A stretch of DNA of 64,000 bases, taken from positions 3,286,001 to 3,350,000 of the forward strand of contig NZ_LT907988.1 of NCBI RefSeq assembly GCF_900089455.2, given 5' to 3'. The notes below the pieces were generated by a model. That model was not told the DNA's origin. It ran no database searches and was given only the letters and a program-made list of their open reading frames with translations. Shown here piece after piece: positions 15,986-23,844 of this stretch. Source of the DNA: Orrella dioscoreae (GTDB lineage: Bacteria; Pseudomonadota; Gammaproteobacteria; Burkholderiales; Burkholderiaceae_B). A program made the position numbers and the translations under genes. The first letter of the stretch is position 1, and every line of letters starts with the position of its first letter.

Positions 15986-16105
15986 ATGCAATCCCCCCAT
16001 TTAACTCTTGTAGTTCTGGCTTGGGCCGCGCTCATTATCGGGTTCTCGGCCGGCTGGGTGGCGGCACGCGTGAAGAACAAAGGAAATCACGATGAAGCGG
16101 AATGA
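15986..16105 (+). CDS. Small single-span membrane peptide (39 aa)
   Basis: A 39-residue frame between two early genes. Residues about 6-27 form one strongly hydrophobic helix (LTLVVLAWAALIIGFSAGW), followed by a basic cytoplasmic-like end (ARVKNKGNHDEAE). It begins 1 nt after the previous stop and overlaps the AlpA-type gene by 14 nt. The spacing and the transmembrane character suggest a real gene, but the ribosome-binding site is weak. Small phage membrane peptides often affect superinfection or host enzymes; no function is assigned here. Confidence 0.5.
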   Translation: MQSPHLTLVVLAWAALIIGFSAGWVAARVKNKGNHDEAE

Positions 16106-16325
16106 CGCGCCCAAGCAGTTATGCGCAGACGCGCTCTATTCGTGGTCCGAGATAGCGCCAGTGGTTGGCGTGGGGCGGTCCACATGGATGCGCTACGTCC
16201 TGGCCAAGACTGCGCCCCAACCCGTGCGCCTTGGTACGCGCTGCACCCGCTACAAGGGCAGCGACGTGCTGGCCTGGGTCAAGGCACCCTCCTCCTACCG
16301 CGCACCCGAAACCGAAGTGAATTGA
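16092..16325 (+). CDS. AlpA-type HTH phage regulator
   Basis: A 77-residue putative DNA-binding protein of the AlpA/excisionase-like class. The segment LYSWSEIAPVVGVGRSTWMR is a MerR/AlpA winged-helix start with the expected Ser-Thr-Trp turn. The later RLGTRCTRYKGSDVLAWVKA matches the wing and the closing helix. In P4-like elements such proteins activate integrase or replication genes and can act as excision factors. It stands directly before the primase-helicase (1-nt gap). Confidence 0.75.
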   Translation: MKRNDAPKQLCADALYSWSEIAPVVGVGRSTWMRYVLAKTAPQPVRLGTRCTRYKGSDVLAWVKAPSSYRAPETEVN

Positions 16326-16326
16326 C

Positions 16327-19155
16327 ATGCAGGCATCACAGAACAACACCAGCAATCCGGCGATGCGCGCATGGTTCTCGCGTCTCAAGAACGATATCGA
16401 TCTGCACGACCTGGCCGAGCGGATGGGGCTGCGTCGCAACGGGGCAAAGGGCAACTATCACAGCCCTCACCACGACGACAAAAGCGCTTCGCTAAGCATT
16501 TTCGACAATGGACGCGGCTGGAAGGACTGGTCCGACGAAGGCAAAGGCGGTAGCTGCATCGACCTCGTGCAGTACGTCATGCCCGAAGCCGCACACAGCC
16601 CGATGGAGGCCGCCAAGTTGCTGGGGCAATGGTTTGGCATGCCCCCGCCCGAGAAAGCGCCTGTGGAGCGCGCTGAGCCCGAACGCAAGAGCATGGTGGA
16701 CCATATCGCCGACAAGAGCATGCACAGCACGCTGCCGGCGTTGGCATACCTCAAGGGGCGCGGTATCGCGGAAGCAGTCATAGAAATGGCGATCCGCAAT
16801 CGCATGCTGGGCTGGAACGTGTGGACAAGCGGCACGGTGGCACCGGGCACTGCTGGCCACGGCGGGCCAGCGGCCGCATTCATCGTGCGGGATGAACGCA
16901 CCATGCGCGTGGTGGCGGTGGACCTCCGCTATCAAGACGCGGCGCTCAATGGGGATGTGAAGACGCAATGCCAGGGCGACAAGCAAGGACACTACTGGTG
17001 CAGCGACATGCGCGCGCTGCGCAAGGCCCATACGGTCTACGTGGTCGAAAGCCCCATCAATGCCCTCTCCGTGGAGTCGTGCGGCTTGCCTGCGGGCACC
17101 GCTGTAATTGCCATTCGCGGCACAGGCAACGTCCATCATATCGACTGGTCATTTCTGCGCGGCAAGCGCGTCATCATCGCGCTGGACCATAACGATAAGG
17201 TGAACCCGCGTACTAACCTGCGGCCAGGCCTCGCCGCAGCCTGGGCGCTGTCGGAAATCCTTACCGCCATGGACATCGGGTCCATGATGGTGGACATGCT
17301 TGATTGGGAGGAAGGCCAGGACATCAATGATGTACTGCAGGCCGAGGGGCCGGACATGCTGCTGCGCCAGCTCAAGGTATTGGAGCCGTGGCTTATTCCA
17401 GGTATGCCCGGCGCGGGTGAGCGCCAGGACGGTGCGCGCCGCGTGTTCCTGCCCGGCCATGACTTCGGCGTGTATTGGCGCTATCGGGTGAAGGATGACT
17501 TCACGCAGTACGTCGAAAAATGGAAAGACGACGCCGACGACGAGGGCGACAAGAGCCGATCCGAAACCATGGGCGACCTATGTTCGTTCCGTGTCGCAGG
17601 CTTCTCCCGCCTTCGCATTCAAAGCCACCTTGCCACCATCAACGGCGGCGCAGACTCGCAGCCTGAAACGGTCTTCGGCGTGAGCGCCCAGGTTCCGCGC
17701 CATGGCAACGTCCTGCAGCGCGAAGTCGTGAACGATGACCGTCTGTACAACCTCGAATGGTGGAAGGGCAAGTTCGGCCACATATGGAAGCCGGCCGAGT
17801 TCGCCCGCATGGTCAACATCTTGGAACGCACCGCCCACCTGGGCGCGCGGGATGTCGTGAATTTCGTCGGCCTGGCTTGGCGCGGCGGCGAGCTGGCGGC
17901 GCTTGAAGGCGCGGACTGCTATTTCACCGAGCCGCAGAAGCAGTGCCTGTACTACAACATGGCATTCCCACGTGGCCACCAGACCGACGCCGCCCGCGTC
18001 ATCAAGGCCTATCAATCCACGTTCCAGGGCAACGCGGCCGCCATCGGTGTGGTGTGGGCGCTGGGCGCACACCTGAAAGCCGTGCTGGGCTTCTATCCGC
18101 ACTTGCAGATGCAGGCCGAGAAGGGGTCAGGCAAGTCCAAGTTGCTGGAATCAATGCAGGGCTCGCTTGCGTTCCAGGTGCTTTCTGGTCAGATGCTCAA
18201 GACCGACCACCGCCGGCGGGCCAGCGTCTCGTACACCACGCATCCAGTGGGCTGGGACGAGTTCTCCAAGCTACCGAAACAAGTGCTGTCCGACATCGAC
18301 GGCCTGTTGCAATCCACCTACCGATTCGAGTTCACGCGCGTGGGGGCCTCGCTGACGCCGTACCTCATGTGCGCGCCTGTGCTGCTCGCCGGCGAAGAGG
18401 TTGACGTGGAGAGCCTGCAATCCAAGATTTGCCGCACGTCGCTGGCCGTGGCCAAGCAAGGCCCGATGCTGCCGCATGATCTGCCGCAGTTCCCTATGTG
18501 GGACTGGCTGCGCTTCATCGCTGGCCAGGCGCCGGCCGACATCCGCGAGCTGCACGCCAAGTACCTGGCCGTGTGCCAGAAGCGCGGCCGCGCGGATCCA
18601 CGGGACGCCACCGCCAACCGCATGAAGGAGAACTACGCGGCCATCCTGACGGCCTGGGAGCTGCTGGCCAAGTTCGCCGGCATCGACGTTGGCCAGGGCG
18701 ACTTCATCGAGGACTTGCTGACGGAAATGAACGTGCATATCTCCGACACCAATGGCACGCGCCTGCCCTGGGTGTGGATCATGGAAATCCTGCTGTCCGA
18801 GCTGGAAGCCAAGCGCTACGAGTACCCCCACGCCTGGGACAACGTGAAGACCGACACCGGCGTGGAAACCATCCTGTACCTGCGACCGAACCACGTCATG
18901 GACCACCTGTCCACGTCGTCGCACCTGCGCGCGAAGTTCGACGCGCTGCCGGTCAAGACCGGCCGCATCTTCAAGCAGCAGCTCATGGCCTCGGGCGTCG
19001 TGGCCACCGCCGGCGGCAAGCCGATCGACAACGCCGACAAGATCATCCGTGGCCAGCGCACGGCGCGCCTGACGGGCATCCGGTTGTCCCAGCTCGAAGC
19101 CCTCGGCCTGTACGCCACCCCGTTCATCCCCGGCGAGATCCCGAACGACCAGTGA
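16327..19155 (+). CDS. Phage primase-helicase (TOPRIM / P-loop, P4 alpha-like layout)
   Basis: Large replication protein of 942 residues. The N-terminal region has a CHC2-primase-like segment (NYHSPHHDDKSASLSIF, about 43-59), but the usual zinc-binding cysteines are replaced by Tyr/His. A TOPRIM domain spans about 236-300: YVVESPINALSVE carries the catalytic Glu, and RVIIALDHND the acidic pair. A Walker A P-loop EKGSGKSKLL lies at about 598-607 within the C-terminal helicase-like ATPase. It would prime and unwind DNA at the phage origin. An origin-like region lies just downstream, as in P4. No rolling-circle gpA is present in the window. Confidence 0.82.
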   Translation: MQASQNNTSNPAMRAWFSRLKNDIDLHDLAERMGLRRNGAKGNYHSPHHDDKSASLSIFDNGRGWKDWSDEGKGGSCIDLVQYVMPEAAHSPMEAAKLLGQWFGMPPPEKAPVERAEPERKSMVDHIADKSMHSTLPALAYLKGRGIAEAVIEMAIRNRMLGWNVWTSGTVAPGTAGHGGPAAAFIVRDERTMRVVAVDLRYQDAALNGDVKTQCQGDKQGHYWCSDMRALRKAHTVYVVESPINALSVESCGLPAGTAVIAIRGTGNVHHIDWSFLRGKRVIIALDHNDKVNPRTNLRPGLAAAWALSEILTAMDIGSMMVDMLDWEEGQDINDVLQAEGPDMLLRQLKVLEPWLIPGMPGAGERQDGARRVFLPGHDFGVYWRYRVKDDFTQYVEKWKDDADDEGDKSRSETMGDLCSFRVAGFSRLRIQSHLATINGGADSQPETVFGVSAQVPRHGNVLQREVVNDDRLYNLEWWKGKFGHIWKPAEFARMVNILERTAHLGARDVVNFVGLAWRGGELAALEGADCYFTEPQKQCLYYNMAFPRGHQTDAARVIKAYQSTFQGNAAAIGVVWALGAHLKAVLGFYPHLQMQAEKGSGKSKLLESMQGSLAFQVLSGQMLKTDHRRRASVSYTTHPVGWDEFSKLPKQVLSDIDGLLQSTYRFEFTRVGASLTPYLMCAPVLLAGEEVDVESLQSKICRTSLAVAKQGPMLPHDLPQFPMWDWLRFIAGQAPADIRELHAKYLAVCQKRGRADPRDATANRMKENYAAILTAWELLAKFAGIDVGQGDFIEDLLTEMNVHISDTNGTRLPWVWIMEILLSELEAKRYEYPHAWDNVKTDTGVETILYLRPNHVMDHLSTSSHLRAKFDALPVKTGRIFKQQLMASGVVATAGGKPIDNADKIIRGQRTARLTGIRLSQLEALGLYATPFIPGEIPNDQ

Positions 19156-19176
19156 CCCGCTGGCCAGCATCCCGCC

Positions 19177-19200
19177 AAACCCGCCGCGCGCGGGTTTTTC
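19177..19200 (+). terminator. Rho-independent terminator after primase-helicase
   Basis: An 8-bp perfect stem AAACCCGC / GCGGGTTT with a 5-nt loop (19177-19197) lies 21 nt after the stop codon and continues into TTC. It ends the rightward early operon. Confidence 0.8.
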
Positions 19201-19343
19201 TTCGTCGGAATAACCCTACTTCCATATCAACATTCCCCTATGACGGCCGCCGCGCCTACCGCGACCGGCCGGCGGCGTCAAGAGGCAGGCGACCGCCGCG
19301 CGGAGCCGTTTTCCTTTCGGAGCCGGGCATAGGAGAGAAAAAC

Positions 19344-19724
19344 ACCGTGGATACAATTGATACAATCAACCTAAGTCATTGATCGTGGAGCAGAAACCCG
19401 TGTTCGCTTCCCTTCAAAAGTCCCACGGTTTACCCCCTAAAGTCCCACGGTTTCGACTTATCCACCGTGGGACCATTTGCGCCCTTTCTGCCCCTCTTCT
19501 TTCTTCTTTTCTCTTTAAAAACAAGAAGAAAGAAGAAAGAATGCGGTGAAAGAAAGGAATCGGCAGGTCCCACGGTTTGTAATATTGTGGATAACTTGTA
19601 TCCACGGTTTCGACAGCGAAAAACGCCGAAACCGTGGGACTCCCACGCTTGGGCTGATTCCGTAAGTCCTTGAAAAGAAAAGGGACGCCGACGCGTCCCA
19701 CGGTTTCACACGGTCCCACGGTGT
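19344..19724. other. Probable phage replication origin (iterons, DnaA boxes, inverted repeats)
   Basis: The 574 bp between primase-helicase and integrase hold no gene. The 12-mer GTCCCACGGTTT occurs perfectly at 19420, 19442, 19567 and 19695 on the plus strand and at 19629-19640 on the minus strand. Near copies lie at 19464-19473, 19602-19610 and 19713-19724. A perfect DnaA box (TGTGGATAA) is at 19586-19594 and an 8/9 box (TTATCCACC) at 19458-19466. Two repeats form inverted pairs, 19442-19451 with 19464-19473 and 19602-19612 with 19627-19637. A 13-bp purine/pyrimidine inverted repeat lies at 19496-19508 and 19523-19535 around TTTAAAAA. Function is inferred. Confidence 0.65.
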
Positions 19725-19729
19725 TTTTG

Positions 19730-21013
19730 CTACCCCACCCCCTGGGAGCGTTGCCGCGCACGCTTCCGCGCCTCTTCTCGCAGCCCGTCCAGGTAGTCTG
19801 CCCACCGCTGCATGAAGGCGATGCGCTCATCCAGAAACGCCGTGCGGTTGTAGGAGCGGCCCAGCGGGTCCACCACCTTGTGGCTGATCTGCAAGTCCAG
19901 CAGTTCGGGCGGCGTCTTCAAGCGCTCTTCGGCCAGCGTCCGCGTGGATGCGCGAAAGCCGTGAGCCGTCATTTCCCCATGGAAGCCCAGGCGCAGCAGT
20001 GCTGCGCGTATGGCGCCATCGGATAGCGGGTGCCCACGGTTGCGCGATGAATGGAACACATAGGGTGTGTGCCCGGTGAGCGGGCGCAGCGCCTGCAGGA
20101 TGGCCACGGCCTGCGTGGGCAGCGGCACCAAATGGCTTTCCCAGCCGGTGCGCGTGATCTTGGTGTCTCCGGTCGCGCCTGCACGCTCTGGCGAGATATC
20201 CCACATCGGTGCACCCCACCCCTTGCCGTCGAGGTCGAACTCTTCCCACCGGGCTTCTCGCAGCTCGCTGGGGCGCTGAAACACCAGCGGCGAGAGCTGC
20301 AGCAGGCAGCGCGTGACCATCTCGCCGTTCTCATAGCCTGACAGCGCCACCAGCAAATCACCGAAGCGCTGCGGGCTGGTGATGGCGGCAAAGTGTCCAG
20401 CCTTCGGCGTCAGCACCGCGCCCTTCATGGCCACGGTCGGATCGCTGGCAACCTTGCCGCGCGCCATGGCCCAGCGGAACACCTCGCCCATGATGCCCCG
20501 CAGCCGGCGCGCGGTCTCGGGCGCGCGCGCTTCGACGCGGTTCAGGATCGCCAGTATCTCGGGCGGGATGATGTCCGAGATGGGCCGTGTGCCGATCCAT
20601 GGGAACACGTCCTTTTCCAGCTTCTCGATGATGGACTTCACGTAGCCTTCGCTGCGCCCGGCGCGCCGCTTCGATTGCCACAGCGCACGGGCGATAGTCT
20701 CGAAGTCGTCGGCCATGGCGTTGGCCTTCAGCAGTTTGGCTTTCTTGCGCTCGGCGGCAGGGTCAAGACCGGCAACGAGCTGCGCGCGGGCAGCCTGGTG
20801 TTCTTGTCGCGCCTCGCGCGCCGACACGGCTGGATAGACGCCCAGGGCGAGCGTGGCTTGCTTGCCGTTGTAGCGATAGTCATAGCGCCAATACTTCGCA
20901 CCGCTCGGCATCACTGCCAGATAGAGGCCACCGCCATCGGACAGCTTGACCTGCTTGTCTTGAGGCTTGGCGTTGCGCAGCGCAACGTCCGTCAGCTTGG
21001 CGAATGCGCCCAT
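19730..21013 (-). CDS. int: Tyrosine-type site-specific integrase (P4-family)
   Basis: Phage integrase, 427 residues from the ATG at 21013 (MGAFAKLTDVALRNAKP), which has an AGGAGGG site upstream. The frame is open to 21247, but that extension would run into the tRNA gene. Residues 1-90 form the P4-type arm-binding domain (KLSDGGGLYLAVMPSGAKYW). Catalytic positions are visible: Arg in RPSELREARW (about 248), HGFR (about 350-353), SHK (about 377) and Tyr in SYNRT (about 387). It reads towards the origin-like region and starts 187 bp from the tRNA-Ser 3' end, the usual position for tRNA-targeting integrases. Confidence 0.95.
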   Translation of the reverse strand: MGAFAKLTDVALRNAKPQDKQVKLSDGGGLYLAVMPSGAKYWRYDYRYNGKQATLALGVYPAVSAREARQEHQAARAQLVAGLDPAAERKKAKLLKANAMADDFETIARALWQSKRRAGRSEGYVKSIIEKLEKDVFPWIGTRPISDIIPPEILAILNRVEARAPETARRLRGIMGEVFRWAMARGKVASDPTVAMKGAVLTPKAGHFAAITSPQRFGDLLVALSGYENGEMVTRCLLQLSPLVFQRPSELREARWEEFDLDGKGWGAPMWDISPERAGATGDTKITRTGWESHLVPLPTQAVAILQALRPLTGHTPYVFHSSRNRGHPLSDGAIRAALLRLGFHGEMTAHGFRASTRTLAEERLKTPPELLDLQISHKVVDPLGRSYNRTAFLDERIAFMQRWADYLDGLREEARKRARQRSQGVG

Positions 21014-21027
21014 GTTCCTGCCCTCCT

Positions 21028-21085
21028 GCTGGTATTTTTTGCTGGTAGCCGCGAATGGCGCGAATGTACCAGCAAAAATACCAGC
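21028..21085. repeat. Paired inverted repeats upstream of integrase
   Basis: GCTGGTA occurs at 21028-21034 and 21041-21047, and its complement TACCAGC at 21067-21073 and 21079-21085, each pair separated by an A/T run of 5-6 nt. The arrangement gives a near-symmetric element just ahead of the integrase ATG. It may be arm-type integrase or excisionase binding sites, or an autoregulatory operator. Confidence 0.55.
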
Positions 21086-21104
21086 AAAAAACGTGGGCTG
21101 TCCG

Positions 21105-21184
21105 GGGACAACGTGGGACAACGCGGGACAAGAAAAAACCCGCAGAGCGTTAGCTGCTGCGGGTTTTGGAGCAACCTGGGACAA
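21105..21184. repeat. GGGACAA direct repeats in the attachment arm region
   Basis: The 7-mer GGGACAA occurs at 21105, 21115, 21125 and 21178; the first three are spaced exactly 10 bp apart, one helical turn. It lies between the integrase start and the tRNA 3' end. Helically phased repeats beside a core site are typical of integrase arm sites; this assignment is inferred. Confidence 0.5.
21135..21167 (-). terminator. Terminator-like hairpin between tRNA-Ser and integrase
   Basis: An 11-bp perfect stem AAAACCCGCAG / CTGCGGGTTTT (21135-21145 with 21157-21167) and an 11-nt loop. On the minus strand it ends in a T run, so it could terminate the tRNA-Ser transcript before the integrase. Confidence 0.6.
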
Positions 21185-21199
21185 CCAGGTGCAAATTCT

Positions 21200-21245
21200 T
21201 GGCGGAGACGGAGGGATTCGAACCCTCGATGCAGTTTTTAGCCAC
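21200..21245. other. Probable prophage attachment site (tRNA-Ser 3' half)
   Basis: The integrase-tRNA arrangement places the crossover core in the 3' half of the tRNA-Ser gene, where the phage normally restores the tRNA sequence. The extent of the core cannot be fixed because the partner site at the other prophage end is outside the window. Confidence 0.6.
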
Positions 21246-21292
21246 ATGCTCCCTTAGCAGGGGAGTACCTTCAACCACTCGGCCACGTCTCC
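21200..21292 (-). tRNA. tRNA-Ser (anticodon GCU)
   Basis: On the minus strand the gene begins GGAGACGUGG and ends CGUCUCC-G-CCA. This is a 7-bp acceptor stem with an encoded CCA at 21200-21202. The anticodon loop CUGCUAA, flanked by the stem CUCCC/GGGAG, gives GCU, decoding AGC/AGU serine codons. A long variable arm (UGUGGCUAAAAACUGCA) is typical of class II tRNA-Ser, and GGUUCGAAUCC forms the T loop. Length is 93 nt with CCA. A possible -10 (TAGAAT) lies 14 nt upstream at 21307-21312. It is the likely prophage target. Confidence 0.97.
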
Positions 21293-21319
21293 GGGAAAGA
21301 AGCGGGATTCTAGCACGAG

Positions 21320-21343
21320 ATGAGCCGCCCTGGGGCGGCTCAT
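21320..21343 (-). terminator. Hairpin downstream of lysC
   Basis: A 10-bp perfect stem ATGAGCCGCC / GGCGGCTCAT with a 4-nt loop stands 48 nt past the lysC stop. It lacks a T run, so it may be a weak or Rho-assisted terminator or an mRNA 3'-end stabiliser. Confidence 0.4.
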
Positions 21344-21391
21344 GCGGGCATTTCAACGCGCATCGTTAAGGAATACGCGCCCCGCGGCGGA

Positions 21392-22657
21392 TCAGGCCGC
21401 GGCGCCGGGCGCCTGGTCCAGGCCGAAAGCCTTGTGCAGGGCGCGGACGGCCAGTTCCATGTACTTGTCGTCGATCAGCACCGAGGTCTTGATCTCGCTG
21501 GTGCTGATCATGCGGATGTTGATGCCCTCTTCCGACAGCGTGCGGAACATCAGGCTGGCCACGCCCACGTGCGAGCGCATGCCGATGCCGACGATGGAGA
21601 CCTTGGCGACCTTGTCGTCCTTGGCGATCTCGCCGGCGCCCACGGCGGGGGCCACGACATTCTGCAGCACGTCGACGGCGCGGCTGAATTCGTTGCGGTT
21701 GACCGTGAACGAGAAGTCGGTGGTGCCGGCCACGGACTGGTTCTGCACGATCATGTCCACGTCGATATTGCGCTCGGCGATGGGGCCCAGGATGGAAAAG
21801 GCGATGCCGGGCTTGTCAGGCACGCCCAGCAAGGTGATCTTGGCTTCGTCGCGGCTGAACGCGATGCCCGAGACAACGGCGGCTTCCATTTTTTCGTCTT
21901 CCTCAAAAGTGATCAGCGTGCCCGAGCGCATTTCTTCGTCGAGCGACATAAGGGGGTCGGTGAGCGAGGACAGCACGCGCACGGGAACACGGTACTTGCC
22001 GGCGAACTCGACCGAGCGGATCTGCAGCACCTTCGAACCCAGCGAGGCCATTTCCAGCATTTCCTCGAAGGAAATGACGGACAGGCGGCGGGCTTCCGGC
22101 ACGACGCGCGGGTCGGTGGTGTAGACGCCGTCCACGTCGGTGTAGATCAGGCATTCGTCGGCCTTCAGCGCCGCCGCCACGGCCACCGCCGAGGTGTCGG
22201 AGCCGCCACGGCCCAGCGTGGTGATGTGGCCTTCTTCATCGATGCCCTGGAAGCCCGTGACCACGACCACGCGGCCGGCGTCCAGGTCGCCGCGGATGCG
22301 CGCGTCGTCGATGGAAGAGATGCGGGCCTTGGTGTAGGACGAGTCGGTGCGCACCGGCACCTGCCAGCCCGTATAGCTGCGGGCCTTCACGCCTTCCGCT
22401 TGCAGGGCCATGGCCAGCAGCGCGCTGCTGGCCTGCTCGCCGGTCGCGGCCAGCATGTCGAGCTCGCGGCCATCGGGGTCGGCCGCGATTTCGCGGGCCA
22501 GGCCCAGCAGCCGGTTCGTTTCGCCGGACATGGCAGAGGGCACCACCACGACCTGGTGGCCGGCCGCGTGCCATTTGGCGACGCGGCGCGCCACATTCCT
22601 GATTCGCTCGATGGAACCCATCGAGGTACCGCCGTACTTGTGAACGATCAAAGACAT
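21392..22657 (-). CDS. lysC: Aspartate kinase
   Basis: First enzyme of the aspartate pathway, phosphorylating L-aspartate for lysine, threonine and methionine synthesis. It has 421 residues from the ATG at 22657; the frame is open further upstream, but that part is a shadow of tilS. The N-terminal VHKYGGTSMGSIERI is the kinase lysine/substrate motif, and TTLGRGGSDTSAVAVAAALK is the nucleotide site. The C-terminal 170 residues hold two ACT domains (ITLLGVPDKPGIAFSILGPI, then VSIVGIGMRSHVGVASLMF), so feedback inhibition is expected. The tRNA-Ser gene follows on the same strand. Confidence 0.97.
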   Translation of the reverse strand: MSLIVHKYGGTSMGSIERIRNVARRVAKWHAAGHQVVVVPSAMSGETNRLLGLAREIAADPDGRELDMLAATGEQASSALLAMALQAEGVKARSYTGWQVPVRTDSSYTKARISSIDDARIRGDLDAGRVVVVTGFQGIDEEGHITTLGRGGSDTSAVAVAAALKADECLIYTDVDGVYTTDPRVVPEARRLSVISFEEMLEMASLGSKVLQIRSVEFAGKYRVPVRVLSSLTDPLMSLDEEMRSGTLITFEEDEKMEAAVVSGIAFSRDEAKITLLGVPDKPGIAFSILGPIAERNIDVDMIVQNQSVAGTTDFSFTVNRNEFSRAVDVLQNVVAPAVGAGEIAKDDKVAKVSIVGIGMRSHVGVASLMFRTLSEEGINIRMISTSEIKTSVLIDDKYMELAVRALHKAFGLDQAPGAAA

Positions 22658-22709
22658 CTTGGACTCGGGTTGCGCCCCCCGCGGCAAGCGGCAGGCAAAG
22701 TCGGGTAGT

Positions 22710-23837
22710 TTAACGTGTTGCGGGCGAACGCCGTCCAGCTCCGCCAGACCGGCCCGCGGGACGGGGCTCCAGCAGCACCCTGCCCTGCACGCAACGCACG
22801 CGCGCCTGGGCATGGTCGAACAGCATCTGGCGGTCATGGCCCAGTTGGTGCAGTTGGCGCAGCTGGCGCACCAGCGCCTCCAGGCGCGCCTCGGTGGGCA
22901 TGCGCAGGCCGTTGCGGTCGAACCAGTGACGCAGCACATGCGCCTGGTGCACCGCATCCAGCTCACGCCAGGCGGCCAGCGAGAAGCTGCTGGCATCTTC
23001 CGAGGGGTCCAGCTTGGCGAAGTCGGCGCGGGCCACCTCGTCGAGCAGCACCGACGCCTGCGCCGTCAGGCGGGCATGGCGGGCCAGGATGGCGCGCCAG
23101 CCCGGCCAGCGGGTGTCCAGCGAAGGCGCCAGCAAGGTGCGCACGGCCGCGCGGGTGTAGCGCGGGTCGGCATTGCTGGGGTCGGTCGCGGCGCGCCAGC
23201 CGGTGGCATCGCCATAGCGGCGCGCGGCGTCGATGATGAGCGCGCGATCGGCCTCCAGCCAGGGGCGGACGTAGCGGATGCCGTTGCGGCGGGTTTCCGC
23301 CGCCATGGCCGCCAGGCCCGTGGGGCCGGTGCCGCGCAAGAGGCGCAGCAGCACGGTTTCCGCCTGGTCGCCCAGGTGGTGTGCCAGCAGGATGGTGGTG
23401 ACGCCCAGCTCGCCCGCCAGCTTCTCCAGCGCGGCATAGCGCGCCTGCCGTGCGGCGGCCTCGGTGCCTTGACCGGCAGTGGTATCCACGACGGTATGCG
23501 CCACGCGCACCGGCAGCTTCAGCGCCTGACCGAGCTGCTCGACCTGCTCGGCCCAGAGATCGGCCTGGCCGAAGAGGCCGTGGTGCACGTGGAAAAGGTA
23601 GAGAGGGCGATTGCCCGCGGCGTGCGAGGCAAGCACCGCCAGCATCGCGGAGTCCACGCCGCCACTGACGGCGACGGCCCAGGGAGCGTCGCCACTGTCG
23701 CGGGCGAAGGCGGCTTCCAGCGCGGTGCGCAGTTGAAGCGTCGGATCGATATCGTTCACGGTCACTCTGTTGCCGCTGGCGGCCTGGCCGGTGTGCTTGG
23801 CGCACACGTGGCCCGGCGCGCGCAGCGGCGGGTTCAC
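22710..23837 (-). CDS. tilS: tRNA(Ile)-lysidine synthase
   Basis: Modifies C34 of the AUA-decoding tRNA-Ile to lysidine. It has 375 residues if started at the GTG at 23837; GTG codons at 23765 or 23759 (VNDIDPTLQL) are also plausible. The PP-loop is clear: AVAVSGGVDSAMLAVL. The family motif LLAHHLGDQAETVLLRLLRG and the segment PSNADPRYTRAAVRTLLAP also match. The C-terminal region is short compared with E. coli TilS (about 430 aa). It lies 7 nt after accA on the same strand. Confidence 0.93.
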   Translation of the reverse strand: MNPPLRAPGHVCAKHTGQAASGNRVTVNDIDPTLQLRTALEAAFARDSGDAPWAVAVSGGVDSAMLAVLASHAAGNRPLYLFHVHHGLFGQADLWAEQVEQLGQALKLPVRVAHTVVDTTAGQGTEAAARQARYAALEKLAGELGVTTILLAHHLGDQAETVLLRLLRGTGPTGLAAMAAETRRNGIRYVRPWLEADRALIIDAARRYGDATGWRAATDPSNADPRYTRAAVRTLLAPSLDTRWPGWRAILARHARLTAQASVLLDEVARADFAKLDPSEDASSFSLAAWRELDAVHQAHVLRHWFDRNGLRMPTEARLEALVRQLRQLHQLGHDRQMLFDHAQARVRCVQGRVLLEPRPAGRSGGAGRRSPATR

Positions 23838-23844
23838 TGGGCGC

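Larger units (their letters stand above)
1..21203. mobile_element. P2-like prophage, right-hand part (left end outside window)
   Basis: From the left edge to the 3' end of a tRNA-Ser gene every gene is phage-like. A P2-order tail and lysis cluster lies at 12-13231, an immunity switch at 13347-14110, early and replication genes at 14107-19155, an origin-like region at about 19344-19724 and a tyrosine integrase at 19730-21013. Capsid, portal and terminase genes, which in P2 precede gene X, must lie left of the window. All tail reading frames are intact, so the element may be functional. The right boundary is inferred from the integrase-tRNA arrangement; the second attachment site is not visible. 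Confidence 0.93.

Noticed and set aside
19420-19724. CRISPR array suggested by repeated GTCCCACGGTTT
   Set aside because: Repeats are only 12 bp, irregularly spaced and occur in both orientations, with DnaA boxes nearby; this fits an origin, not a CRISPR array.
21014-21247. N-terminal extension of the integrase up to 21247
   Set aside because: It would translate through part of the tRNA-Ser gene; the family N-terminus and a strong Shine-Dalgarno support the ATG at 21013.
21320-22708. A 462-codon plus-strand open frame opposite lysC
   Set aside because: Shadow of lysC; the minus strand has the full kinase and ACT domain motifs.
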